This document shows positions 8,950-16,593 of a stretch of DNA of 20,531 bases, one piece after another. The stretch is from Pholiota molesta (lineage: Eukaryota; Basidiomycota; Agaricomycetes; Agaricales; Strophariaceae), in contig JACGCK010000489.1 of the NCBI GenBank assembly GCA_014925825.1, forward strand, positions 1 to 20,531. Direction: 5' to 3'. The notes under the pieces are model-generated. The model made no database searches. It was given only the letters and a program-made list of their open reading frames with translations, and was not told the DNA's origin. Each line of letters begins with the position of its first letter. Position 1 is the first letter of the stretch. A program made the translations under genes and the position numbers.

Positions 8950-9154
8950 TGTTAGAGTTGCCTGTTTCAGTCTCAGCTGATGTGGTCACATGTGATCACA
9001 TGACACACATGTATATAGCTGTAGAACGCCTTCTGGAGTCCTCAGTTACTCACTTCGGACTCCAGGCATTCATTGCCGCTCTGTCTGATACACTGAGACG
9101 GCGAAACTCACCCAGCAGGTGTCTCGTACCGTCCCGAACTCGCCACCTTTCACA
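8950..9154 (+). repeat. Copia LTR, short form of 205 bp
   Basis: Begins TGTTAGAGTTGCC and ends ACCTTTCACA. It carries the palindrome CATGTGATCACATG (8989-9002), a TATATAG box (about 9012-9018) and a hairpin CTGGAGTCC/GGACTCCAG (9033-9041 and 9057-9065). It has only one AGTTACTCAC motif where the 262-bp LTRs have two, 57 bp apart; the length difference is exactly 57 bp. Confidence 0.85.
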
Positions 9155-9561
9155 GAATCGTCGCTCTTTCCACTACTGAAGCAGAGTTCATTGCAGCTGT
9201 TGAAGCAGGCAAGGAGATTGCTTGGATGCGCAACATTCTGTGCGAATTTGGCTACACCATTCACCAGCCTTCCACTCTCCACATTGACAACCAATCCGCT
9301 ATCAGTGTCTCCAAGAATCCTGAGCACCATGGACGCATGAAGCACCTTGATCTGCGCTTCTACTGGCTTCGAGATGCTGTTAACGACAAAATCATCCTTC
9401 CTTCCTATATCCCTACTGCTGAGCAAGTTGCAGATATTCTCACCAAGGCTCTACCAGCTACCAAAGTCCAATTCTGCAGAGAGCAGATGGGCATTTATCC
9501 TTAGAGTATCTTTCTTTCTTTCTTTCTCTTTCTTTCTGAGACTGTTCAGATCATGGGGGGA
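9155..9561 (+). pseudogene. Second copy of copia 3' internal end (RNase H tail)
   Basis: 407 bp that match 8543-8949 base for base apart from a few substitutions. It starts abruptly at GAATCGTCGCTC, directly fused to the LTR end at 9154, with no primer site, and runs through the RNase H tail (AEFIAAVEAGKE, HIDNQSA, ADILTK, EQMGIYP stop at about 9504), the CTTT repeat and the polypurine tract. It is the remnant of another element that lost everything between its LTR (or the shared one) and mid RNase H. Confidence 0.85.
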
Positions 9562-9823
9562 TGTTAGAGTTGCCTAGTTCAGTCTCAGCTGATGTAGTCA
9601 CATGTGATCACATGACACACATGTATATAGCTGTAGAACAATGTCTGGAGTCCTTAGTTACTCACTTTGGACTCCAGGCAAGTAGCTAGCTCTGTTCTCC
9701 CTCAATACACTCAGTTACTCACTTTGGACTCCAGGCTCTCATAGCCGCTCTGTCTGATACATTGAGATGGCGAACCTCGCACAGCAGGTGTCTTGTCGTG
9801 TCCCGAACTCGCCACCTTTTACA
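9562..9823 (+). repeat. Copia LTR, long form of 262 bp
   Basis: TGTTAGAGTTGCC...ACCTTTTACA. Two copies of a 24-bp motif start at 9656 and 9713. The hairpin CTGGAGTCC (9645-9653) / GGACTCCAG (9669-9677) is preserved with a 15-nt loop downstream of the TATATAG box. Same length as the inverted LTR at 3616-3877, with about 20 differences by eye. Confidence 0.85.
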
Positions 9824-9928
9824 TCAACTCATTCAAGTGATTATCAGTATGCTGACGGTGTCTGTTTCCACAACTTTAATCTGTTTGCCACTCAATACCT
9901 CAGTACTACTAATAAGGCTAATCATGAA
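9824..9928 (+). pseudogene. Unrecognised coding fragment between copia and the ACTTGCAAGT block
   Basis: The frame starting at 9824 encodes SSDYQYADGVCFHNFNLF and runs open into the repeat block. It sounds protein-like (many aromatic residues, no low complexity) and may be the upstream part of the gene that continues at 10497. Its frame is also at a codon boundary with the fragment that ends at 3615, so all three could be one gene split by insertions; the absence of a target duplication prevents a firm statement. Confidence 0.3.
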
Positions 9929-10476
9929 TGCACTTGTAAGTTACTTGGACTTGGACTTACAAGCATTCTGGTCTACAAAATCCAAACTTGGACTTGGCAC
10001 AAGTTATACTTCAAAAGTCACTTGGACTTGCAAGTTTTTTACTTGCAAGTAAACTCACAAAAGTACTTGCAATGTATATATAAATTATCATATACATTAG
10101 GTATATTTGAAGTGGATACATATACCACAACTTGCACAGGCACCTGGCCTGCAACACACATCCACAATGTCACACCTGACTGACACTAGCATGCCAGCAC
10201 AGCCTGCATAGGCAAGTGCACCACGATGCATATCTGCAACACTGTGCCCACCATTCCATCTGTATACACAAAGAGCACTGCACATATTGCAGGCTCTGCG
10301 GTGTGCAGATGCTTAGGTGGGCTTTGGCCTTGAGAGGACACAAGTACTTGTGTCCTCTCAATCCTCTACTTGGACTTGCAGGAACTTGCAGGGCCAAGTA
10401 ACTCACACTCACAAGTAGTATACTTGCAAGTTTCTGTGCAAGTTTACTTGCAAGTACTTGTAGGACTTGCACTTGT
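9929..10476. mobile_element. ACTTGCAAGT palindromic-repeat block, possible non-autonomous element
   Basis: Four exact ACTTGCAAGT palindromes (10026-10035, 10041-10050, 10422-10431, 10446-10455) and many ACTTGGACTTG-type variants cluster in two sub-blocks (about 9929-10075 and 10330-10476) around a repeat-poor centre. The string ACTTGCAAGTAAACT at 10041-10055 recurs inverted at 10455-10441. TGCACTTGT stands at both edges. The layout copies that of the 469-2279 element, with another motif. I could not settle terminal repeats or target duplication, so the element status is inference. Confidence 0.4.
10330..10361. repeat. Perfect 32-bp palindrome
   Basis: The half-site TTGAGAGGACACAAGT (10330-10345) is followed with no spacer by its exact reverse complement (10346-10361). 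The centre is AAGTACTT, related to the surrounding ACTTG repeats. It could form a cruciform or bind a dimeric protein. Confidence 0.9.
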
Positions 10477-10496
10477 GCTCTGCCTTAAGTACTAGT

Positions 10497-10975
10497 CAGT
10501 TAATTCTGATGTGGCTTAATGATAACACTGTAGAGTCCTTTGATGTCTTTGGAATGGAGGCAACATCAGTGGCAGAGGCAGCTAAAGAATTGAGGGCTGC
10601 TATTATAAGGGCCACACAAGACAAGAATGCTTTTTTGAATTCTCAAAAGAATGGAGTCACACTGGCAGATATTTTGCCTAGGAATGTCAGCCTTGGGACA
10701 CTTTTTTATATGCAATATGGGTCTGTCAAGTGTATGCCTATTTTTATATATGCCAATAATTTCTCATTACTTACTAAGATTTTAATGGACATGAAAATGA
10801 CATTGATATTGCAAGGAATGGTGTATTGCGACAAGTTCTGGATGAGGCACTTCAACAATGCCTTACCTTTAATTGGCCAAAAATGGCGGGGTGTTGGCAC
10901 GGTGCCAGATGCCTCACATATAATATTCATCTTGAAAATATGGTATGGTGCTACAAGATGGTACAGTACAAATAA
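10497..10975 (+). pseudogene. Unrecognised two-exon gene 3' part
   Basis: Exon one is open from before 10497 to 10731 and encodes NDNTVESFDVFGMEATSVAE followed by a charged helix and NGVTLADILPRN. A 47-nt intron (10732-10778, GTATGC...CTAAG) keeps the phase. Exon two (10779-10975) encodes NGHENDIDIARNGVLRQVLD and then NWPKMAGC, ARCLTYN and LENMVW before TAA at 10973-10975. I do not recognise the family. The frame without splicing reads on to 10994 but with less protein-like sequence. The start is missing, probably because of the repeat block upstream. A diverged copy of the last 74 bp lies at 11480-11553. Confidence 0.4.
10732..10778 (+). other. Predicted 47-nt intron
   Basis: Donor GTATGC, acceptor TTACTAAG. 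Splicing at this donor joins codon T|AT in frame and gives the NGHENDIDIARNGVLRQ reading, which looks more protein-like than the unspliced one. Confidence 0.45.
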
Positions 10976-11479
10976 TACAAGAGAGAGTGTGTAGTGAAGT
11001 ACTGCAAGCAAAAATGAAAAAAGGCAAATGATAGGGTTTGAGGTGGGAGAGTGATTTGAAAAATCGAGATGAGCCTCTGCAAAGAGTGAAAAGAGAAAGG
11101 TGAAAATTGGAAGACAAACCAGGTTGCAAGTCAGTTTGTCTGAAAAATCTCTTCCTCATAACTGAGTCACATGCCAGTTAAACCAAGAGAATAGGTATTT
11201 CTATGTATGGTGAGGCAGACTCGCATCGAGTGGTGGACCAGCTGAGTGTGGCCATCTGAAGAATATTGCATGGTGGACCAGTGCAATAGTGATCAGCCAC
11301 ACGGCTCGGGCCAGTGTGGTATGTTTGCCTGTGACTTCAAGTCTTTGACAGTACAATTGGACTAGAGTAAATATGTATATTTAAACCTGACCAATTTTAC
11401 CTAGACTCATGCAGTTTGCAGAGGCAAGTGGAAAATGGTCTTGTGAGAGACTAACTGATGTGAGAAGCAATCAGGTTTA
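10976..11479. other. No gene seen
   Basis: A-rich, with purine-rich stretches (11010-11110). GGTGGACCAG is repeated at about 11232 and 11271. No convincing ORF on either strand. Confidence 0.5.
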
Positions 11480-11553
11480 GGCCCAAAATGGTGGGGCATC
11501 AGCATAGTGCCAGATGCCTCACATATAATACTTGTCTTGAAAATATGGTATGG
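11480..11553 (+). repeat. Diverged copy of the 10875-10948 coding end
   Basis: 74 bp align without gaps to 10875-10948, with 11 differences by hand, ten of them transitions. In the matching frame it reads PKMVG, SARCLTYN and LENMVW, against PKMAG, GARCLTYN and LENMVW in the upstream copy. It is preceded by TAG, so it is not part of an open gene. It suggests a decayed tandem paralogue or a duplicated element end. Confidence 0.6.
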
Positions 11554-11712
11554 CTATCAAGCCTTATGAAGAAAATAAAGAGTGAAAGGAAAAGTAAGTG
11601 TAGGTTTTTTTTTCTAAAAAAAAGGACATGAGATAAAGATAAAAGATAGAATAGAAAATGAAAGAATAAAGATAGGGCTGAAAGATGAATGACAAGTGAT
11701 GTAAGGAGTTGT

Positions 11713-12386
11713 TCAAGATGAATGAACGTAGGCCACCTGACACTTATCACAAGCAAACAATAATGCTTGAAGTAGGGTGGGATTCTTCCAGATGTAAAGT
11801 TGGAAGATGTCAGAGGCCCATCTACCAGTGGCTTGAATGAGGGAAGGAGGACAACCACATTCATCCATAAACATTGCACCACCCATGCGCATAGAGTGAC
11901 CCACAATGTCATTGTCGAAAAACACTGCAGATGACACATGAAGAAAGCACGTGTTGGGACTTGACCTCAGCTCATTAGCCAAAGGGCGGAGTTGTAGGGG
12001 AAACAAAGATCTTGGGTGGCCAGGTAAGACATAGAAGCAGAAAGTGGGTTGGTGATGGCTGAATTTCCACAAACCATAACTATGTTGCCCTTGAAAAACT
12101 GGTCAGCTTTGTGACACAGTAAGAAGAATTGGAATATATCTCCCTCGACTTTGACGGAAGCATGTGTTGTGACTTTGTGAGGGTCATAGAGAGAAGTGTC
12201 ATCTGGGTAGGTCATCTTGCCTAAATGAAGCAAAGCAAAGAAACCAGTCAACAGCAGTGCAATGAAAAGAATGGCATCATATGCCATTGAATTTGCATAA
12301 TGTTGAATGACTTTCTTGAGGTCTTGAATGGTAAGTACCCATTTACAAACCATGGGCGTACCATGTTGATGCATACATCCTTGCAT
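11713..12386 (-). pseudogene. Decayed tyrosine recombinase/integrase
   Basis: Frame one (12386-11970) encodes TIQDLKKVIQH, a hydrophobic helix with LLTGFFALLHLGKMTYPDD, then FQFFLLCHKADQFFKGN and YLATQDLCFP, and stops at TGA 11967-11969 just before GQVPTRAFF. A one-base slip in the A5 run at 11918-11922 moves the frame to the one encoding GHSMRMGGA (H-x-x-R), IQATGRWASDIFQLYIWKNP (the Trp and the Tyr nucleophile) and LLQALLF. Order and spacing fit the catalytic half of a tyrosine recombinase, the type common in agaric genomes and related to Crypton or DIRS enzymes. The first catalytic Arg, expected in LxRLGEL, is His here. The N-terminal DNA-binding half is not recognisable upstream. It is inactive as read. 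Confidence 0.75.
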
Positions 12387-13075
12387 GGTGCAGTGTACTA
12401 ATGGAGAATTGTGATTGGTGTGAACAGTAGGGTAATTCCTTGTAAGCTGTTAGTTCACAGTGTATTGGTGTTTACCAAAAAAATACAATTGACCTCTGCC
12501 ACTTTGAATGAGCGGTATGCCAGTGTAGTGCCACATGCTGGCTTATGTCTCTCCGTCACACTGCCATACCAGTCGCTCTGTCACAGCTCCATACCACTTG
12601 CGGCAAATTATCCTGCTTGCCAATTCTTCAGCAGTAGATGGGTTGAGGTGATTAATATTTGCTGCTTGCCAGTGTAGTACTGCATTGCCGCATATGTTCC
12701 AGCCACACCCTAATAAGGTATGCCACACATTATCCCTGCTTGCCAATGCATCAATGGTAGATGGCATTGTCTAATCCAACTTGTGTACAGGGGCTTTATT
12801 CTTATCCCATTGGGAATGGGAGTTCACTTGTGGAAATCACTGTTATTAAAAAAGTTCCACATTATTCACCACAACCACGTTCATGGGATAATTCATCTTG
12901 AATCTTTGTGGGACTTTGTGGGCCACCTTATATTACCCTTTTTTTATCAATTTTGATGTTCAATCCAAGTTTGAAAAGTCAACACCAACTTTGGTTGGCT
13001 TCCAAGATTGCCAAGTACAAAATTATTTACAAAAAAAAAAGGTGCCCCTCCCCTAAACATTTTTCATCATTCATT
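12387..13075. other. No gene seen; short dispersed repeats
   Basis: Contains four related short repeats: CTGCTTGCCA at about 12608, 12661 and 12738, and GCCAGTGTAGT at 12518 and 12666. A short A run lies at about 13031-13040. The N-terminal half of the recombinase may once have been here, but I cannot read it. Confidence 0.45.
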
Positions 13076-14910
13076 TTAGTTCTCATCCAATGCAGAGGTC
13101 TCCTCCTCTTCAGATTCCTCGGATTCCTCCTCAACCTGCTTTCCCTTTCCCTTGGGATCTCTGGATGCACCCCGTTCCAATGCCAACTCATGGACACAGT
13201 GCCTCATGGCCTCAAACTCATTCTTGATCTCCTTCATCTGGTCCATCTCTGCACTCGTGTTTGAATGTGGCCTCCAGAGAGAAAACACGCCCCTCCAACA
13301 CTCCCATTCACTGGTTCAAAGGCCCAGCGATAGGTGAGGGCTCAGCAACAGAGGGGGTGTGGGCAATGGGAAAGGGTCCTGTGGCAGCGGGCAAGAGGGC
13401 AGTAAGAGTGTCTGTGGTGGTAGTGGGAGCGGAGGTGGTAAACATATGCTTGTTTTTCTTGTGAACCCTTTGCTGTACCCCAGATCTAAAGCATGTCCTT
13501 TTACTTTGTCTACACACAACAAACCTTCATGTCCTTATGGGTTTTCTGGACATAACATTGATCTTGCATCCCACTATCTTTGCAATTGTTGCATAGGCCC
13601 AGGGGTTTAGAAGGGGCAGTGGTAGGCAGTCAGTCTTGTGTTTGCAAGGAGTTCAACACAAAGGAATGATGGAATGATTGAGATGGGGAGAAGGACATAT
13701 GGGTGACTGGTTCAGAACCCCTCTTAATTTTAAGACATGGTTCTTCTTCTTGAGAACCTTCATCCTGTGTATCAGATTCTGGCATGCCCCTGGCAAAAGA
13801 CTGCATGAACCAAAACCATGAAAAACAGAAAATAAACAAGATGTGGAAAAACTCACTGTGCCAATGCTTCTTCTCTTTTTGGAGGTCTTCCTCTGCCTTC
13901 TTGTTATTTTCATCTTCTCCATTGCATTTTGGTTTGGAGGGTTTTTCAGTGTGGATGGGGGAGGGTTTTTTTTTGTCATCTTCCAGGTCAGAAAAGACAA
14001 ATGAAGGTGTTTGGAACTCACCAGAAGCTTTCTTCACCTTGGCATTTTCAGCCTCCCTCTTTCACTTCAATCCCTCATGTGCCCTCTTTTTATTCCGCTC
14101 CTTCTCACTTTCCCCTTCACTCTGTGTTGACACTTTGGACTGACCCTTGGTTATATTGGGTGCTTTTTGCTTTCTGATATGCTTGTCCTCCATCTCCCAC
14201 TCCTGCTGCTCTGCTGTGCTATCCCGCTGGCCAACCCACATCCACTCCTCCACCCTATGCCACTCTGCTGATCCATCCCACTGTGCCGACCTTGCCCTGG
14301 CTCACTCTGTGATTCTCTCTATTGCCTCATGTTCCTTCTCTACCACCTCCTCCTCATCCACCTCCTCGTCCTCCTTATCCTCACCCTTGTCACCTCCATT
14401 GTCCTTGGTCTGCTCCTGGGTCTGGCCCTCCTCCTTGCTCTTGTCCTTGGTCTCCTCCTCGCTCTTTGCCTTGCTCTTCTCCTTGCTCTTCTCGTCTCCC
14501 TCCTCCTCACTCTTCTGCTTGCTCTGGTCCATCCTCTCATCATCACTCTCCTCTTTTGGTTTTCCACCCACATCCCCCGCACCCTCCTCTTCCTCCCCTT
14601 TCTCCTCATTGTCCTCATCCTCATTGTTCTTATCAAGACCCTCCTCCATTTGCTTCTCCTTCCCCTGCTGCACCTTCCCATTGTCCTTGTCCTCCACCTG
14701 GTCCTTCTCCAGACCATCAATGAATGTCTCTCCTCCTGGGACCTCACTGCCAGTCTCCCCCTGCATGCTGGTGTCCTCTGGACCCTTCTCCTTTTCTCCC
14801 TCCCCTTCTATGTTTTCCAACATGACCTGTGATCTGACACTGCCCTCAGCCACCTCCCTGGTGATATGGCCGATTTTGGGCCATGCATGCAATAATGCAT
14901 AAAGTGTCAT
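13076..14910 (-). pseudogene. Decayed acidic Lys/Glu-rich protein with a cysteine cluster
   Basis: One frame runs from about 14910 (ATG, MTLYALLHAWPK) through a long highly charged region (EEKGEEEEGAGD, KSKEKSKAKSEEETKDKSKE), then EWHRVEEWMWVGQRD and a Lys-rich part, interrupted by in-frame TGA at 14302-14304, 14062-14064 and 13630-13632. After the last comes a cysteine cluster, C-x2-C-x8-C-x11-C-x2-C-x6-C, where a one-base slip near 13525 divides the cysteines between two frames. A Thr/Pro-rich linker follows, another TGA at 13308-13310, a helix (MDQMKEIKNEFEAMRHCVHE) after a second slip, and an acidic tail ending at 13076. A 56-nt GTGAGT...GCAG segment (13856-13801) looks like an intron but changes phase. 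Similar cysteine clusters occur in basidiomycete hypothetical proteins near transposons; I cannot name the family. Each TGA could come from CGA. Confidence 0.55.
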
Positions 14911-15663
14911 TTTACCTTTGAACATGAAACTAAGAAGCAAGTAGACATCTGAGAAGCCTGTTGGGCGGACCTCGCATTCAGAGACTCAATTCCTTGATCT
15001 AGATGAGCTTGACAGACTGTGACAACAGCAAATAATTATTACTCAGAGAACAATGAGTATATTCATTAAACCTGGAGACAGCAAAACCGTCTGACAAAAG
15101 AGCTGACCCATATCATCTATTCATCAGGGGATCTCTGTATAATTAAATTACCAAAGGTGGTTCTCAGACCAGGCTTCCTTGTGCAGATCCTTACAGGTGC
15201 TCTGTCCGGTACACGTGCATGTCTCAGATGCATCAGTCACACATGCATCACGTGTTCCTCCGGATACTTTGAAAAATGGTCCCATACCGGCAGCCGCAGC
15301 ATCACTTAGCAAATGATCAACACCTGGTGCTTAGTGTCAAGCAATGCTAATAAATAGTAAACCATTGACGGCTGTGCGTCAATTTCAAATCAGAGCCGTT
15401 TTGTGAGCCCTTATCGGCCAGTGATAGGTCTTGAAACACAGGGGGAGGATAAAACAAGTCCAAAAGGGCAATACCCTTGGACCATACCATGCAGAATCTG
15501 GATCATGAGGTCAAAACCCTCGACCCAGATTTGCTTATAATATTTGTTCTTTCTTTGTTTCTATTTTATTTTCAGAGATATTGCATACAAACCATGTACT
15601 ATAAATTAGTGTCAAGTCTATCTGTAATAACAAGCAATTGGTACCCATTAGATCACAAAGAGG
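14911..15663. other. No gene seen
   Basis: Mixed-composition sequence with no ORF I trust. ATGCATCAGTCACACATGCATCACGTG-like near-repeats occur at 15219-15255. It might hold an old LTR, but I could not fix ends or a target duplication. Confidence 0.4.
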
Positions 15664-16092
15664 TGTCGCACCCTAGTTGAGAAAATTGGATAAATATCAT
15701 TTGACTTCAGAGTTCCGAAAGAGAGTTAAAGAGAATCGAGAAAGATAGAGTCCAAGCAGAAAAATTAGAATTGGAAGTCATATGGACAGTGTGCCATTGG
15801 AAGTCATACAGCCAGTCTCGCTGTGGTAGTCATAGTGGTCAGGAACCCACTCGGTAGCCATACAGTCGCAGTGACTGTGGAATTTGTTGAGGAGATCAAC
15901 GAAGTCCAATTCTATCTCTAGTTTGATTCTTGAAACTCAACAACCGCTAATGCGTATCTTGGTTGGGAACCTTTTGAGAAACAATACAAAACCAATAAAA
16001 CCCATACACTTTGCCTGTTCACTTGTGATAAGAGCGAATAAAACATTTTCTAAATTCAAAAGCCTTTGAATATATCCCTAAACCCTATAACA
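15664..16092 (+). repeat. Probable Ty3/gypsy-type LTR, 429 bp
   Basis: Begins TGTCGCACCCTAGTTGAG and ends CCCTATAACA, so it has TG...CA ends. It holds repeated GGAAGTCATA motifs (15772, 15799), and a possible polyadenylation signal AATAAA (about 16036). The style (ACCC start, AGTCATA repeats) is like gypsy LTRs of ectomycorrhizal basidiomycetes as I remember them. No second LTR is in the window, so the ends are inferred. Confidence 0.45.
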
Positions 16093-16260
16093 AACGAACT
16101 TGGGGCATTGATAATGTCCTGAGACTTGTGTTAAGACACCCCACCGAGTACCCCACCCTTCTGAGAAGACATTTGTGTTTTGTGTTGAGAGCGTCGCTTG
16201 ATCTCAGAGTGTTGATCTCACTCCACTGGTGTTTGTGTGTTTTGATTACGTGTCTTGCCC
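16093..16260 (+). other. Possible gypsy leader following the LTR
   Basis: AACGAACTTGGGGCATTG directly follows the LTR end and is the place for a primer binding site, but I cannot match it to a tRNA. Homology to an element seems to stop before about 16260, where the minus-strand gene family resumes. Confidence 0.3.
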
Positions 16261-16593
16261 AATAGCAAGCCTCTCACCAGTCCCAGTGGCTGTGGGACCT
16301 GCAGTTGGCATAGCTGATGCGGCCTTCTGGGCTTTCCTTCAGGCCTTTAACTCTTCCCTCTTTCTTTGTCATAACCTCTTCCTCTCCTCCCAACTGGCCC
16401 TGAAGGGGGGTGTTGGTGGAGTTGGCAAAAGCAGGGGGTGGGGACATGTTATCTATCATGGTGATGGAGATGGGGTGGGATTGAGAGGGAATGGGGGTTC
16501 CATTAGATTAGATGATGGATGGGAGCAGGGTGGTAGCAATGAACATAGTTGACGTGATTCGGAAACCCCAAGTCCAATTCAATCTCTGACATA
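16261..16593 (-). other. Possible 3' exon of the 16594-17781 family, unclear
   Basis: Two minus-strand frames are open here; one reads GEGYDKE-like basic sequence and PEGKPRRPHQLCQLQVPQPL. It may be a terminal exon of the neighbouring family, but stops and uncertain splicing prevent a call. Confidence 0.25.

Larger units (their letters stand above)
3616..9823. mobile_element. Rearranged Ty1/copia complex
   Basis: The whole block is copia-derived. From left to right: a 262-bp LTR and about 0.97 kb of 3' internal sequence on the minus strand; a truncated LTR, primer binding site and full internal region on the plus strand; a 205-bp LTR; a second 407-bp copy of the 3' internal end; and a last 262-bp LTR. 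The outer flanks (ATACT before 3616, TCAAC after 9823) do not form a 5-bp target duplication, so the block is not one simple insertion. Head-to-head fusion at about 4851 and the tail duplication at 9155 point to auto-integration, nested insertion or ectopic recombination. Confidence 0.85.

Noticed and set aside
3611..9828. 5-bp target duplication around the copia complex
   Set aside because: ATACT on the left and TCAAC on the right differ.
9767..10183. A single 138-codon gene crossing the LTR end and the ACTTG block
   Set aside because: The frame begins inside the copia LTR and ends inside repeats; only the middle part (9824-9928) looks coding.
9899..10505. Terminal repeats and 8-bp duplication for the ACTTG block (TCAGTACT / TCAGTTAA)
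   Set aside because: Only five of eight bases agree and the candidate ends need gaps, so this is not evidence.
14147..14902. Long plus-strand ORFs rich in Ser, Leu or Pro (251, 167 and 133 codons)
   Set aside because: They are complementary-strand shadows of the K/E/D-rich minus-strand frame; the low-complexity composition mirrors GAG/GAA/AAG codons.
14959..15439. An old LTR (TGTTGGG...ACACA)
   Set aside because: Ends can be chosen to look like TG...CA, but there is no flanking duplication, no second copy and no primer site.
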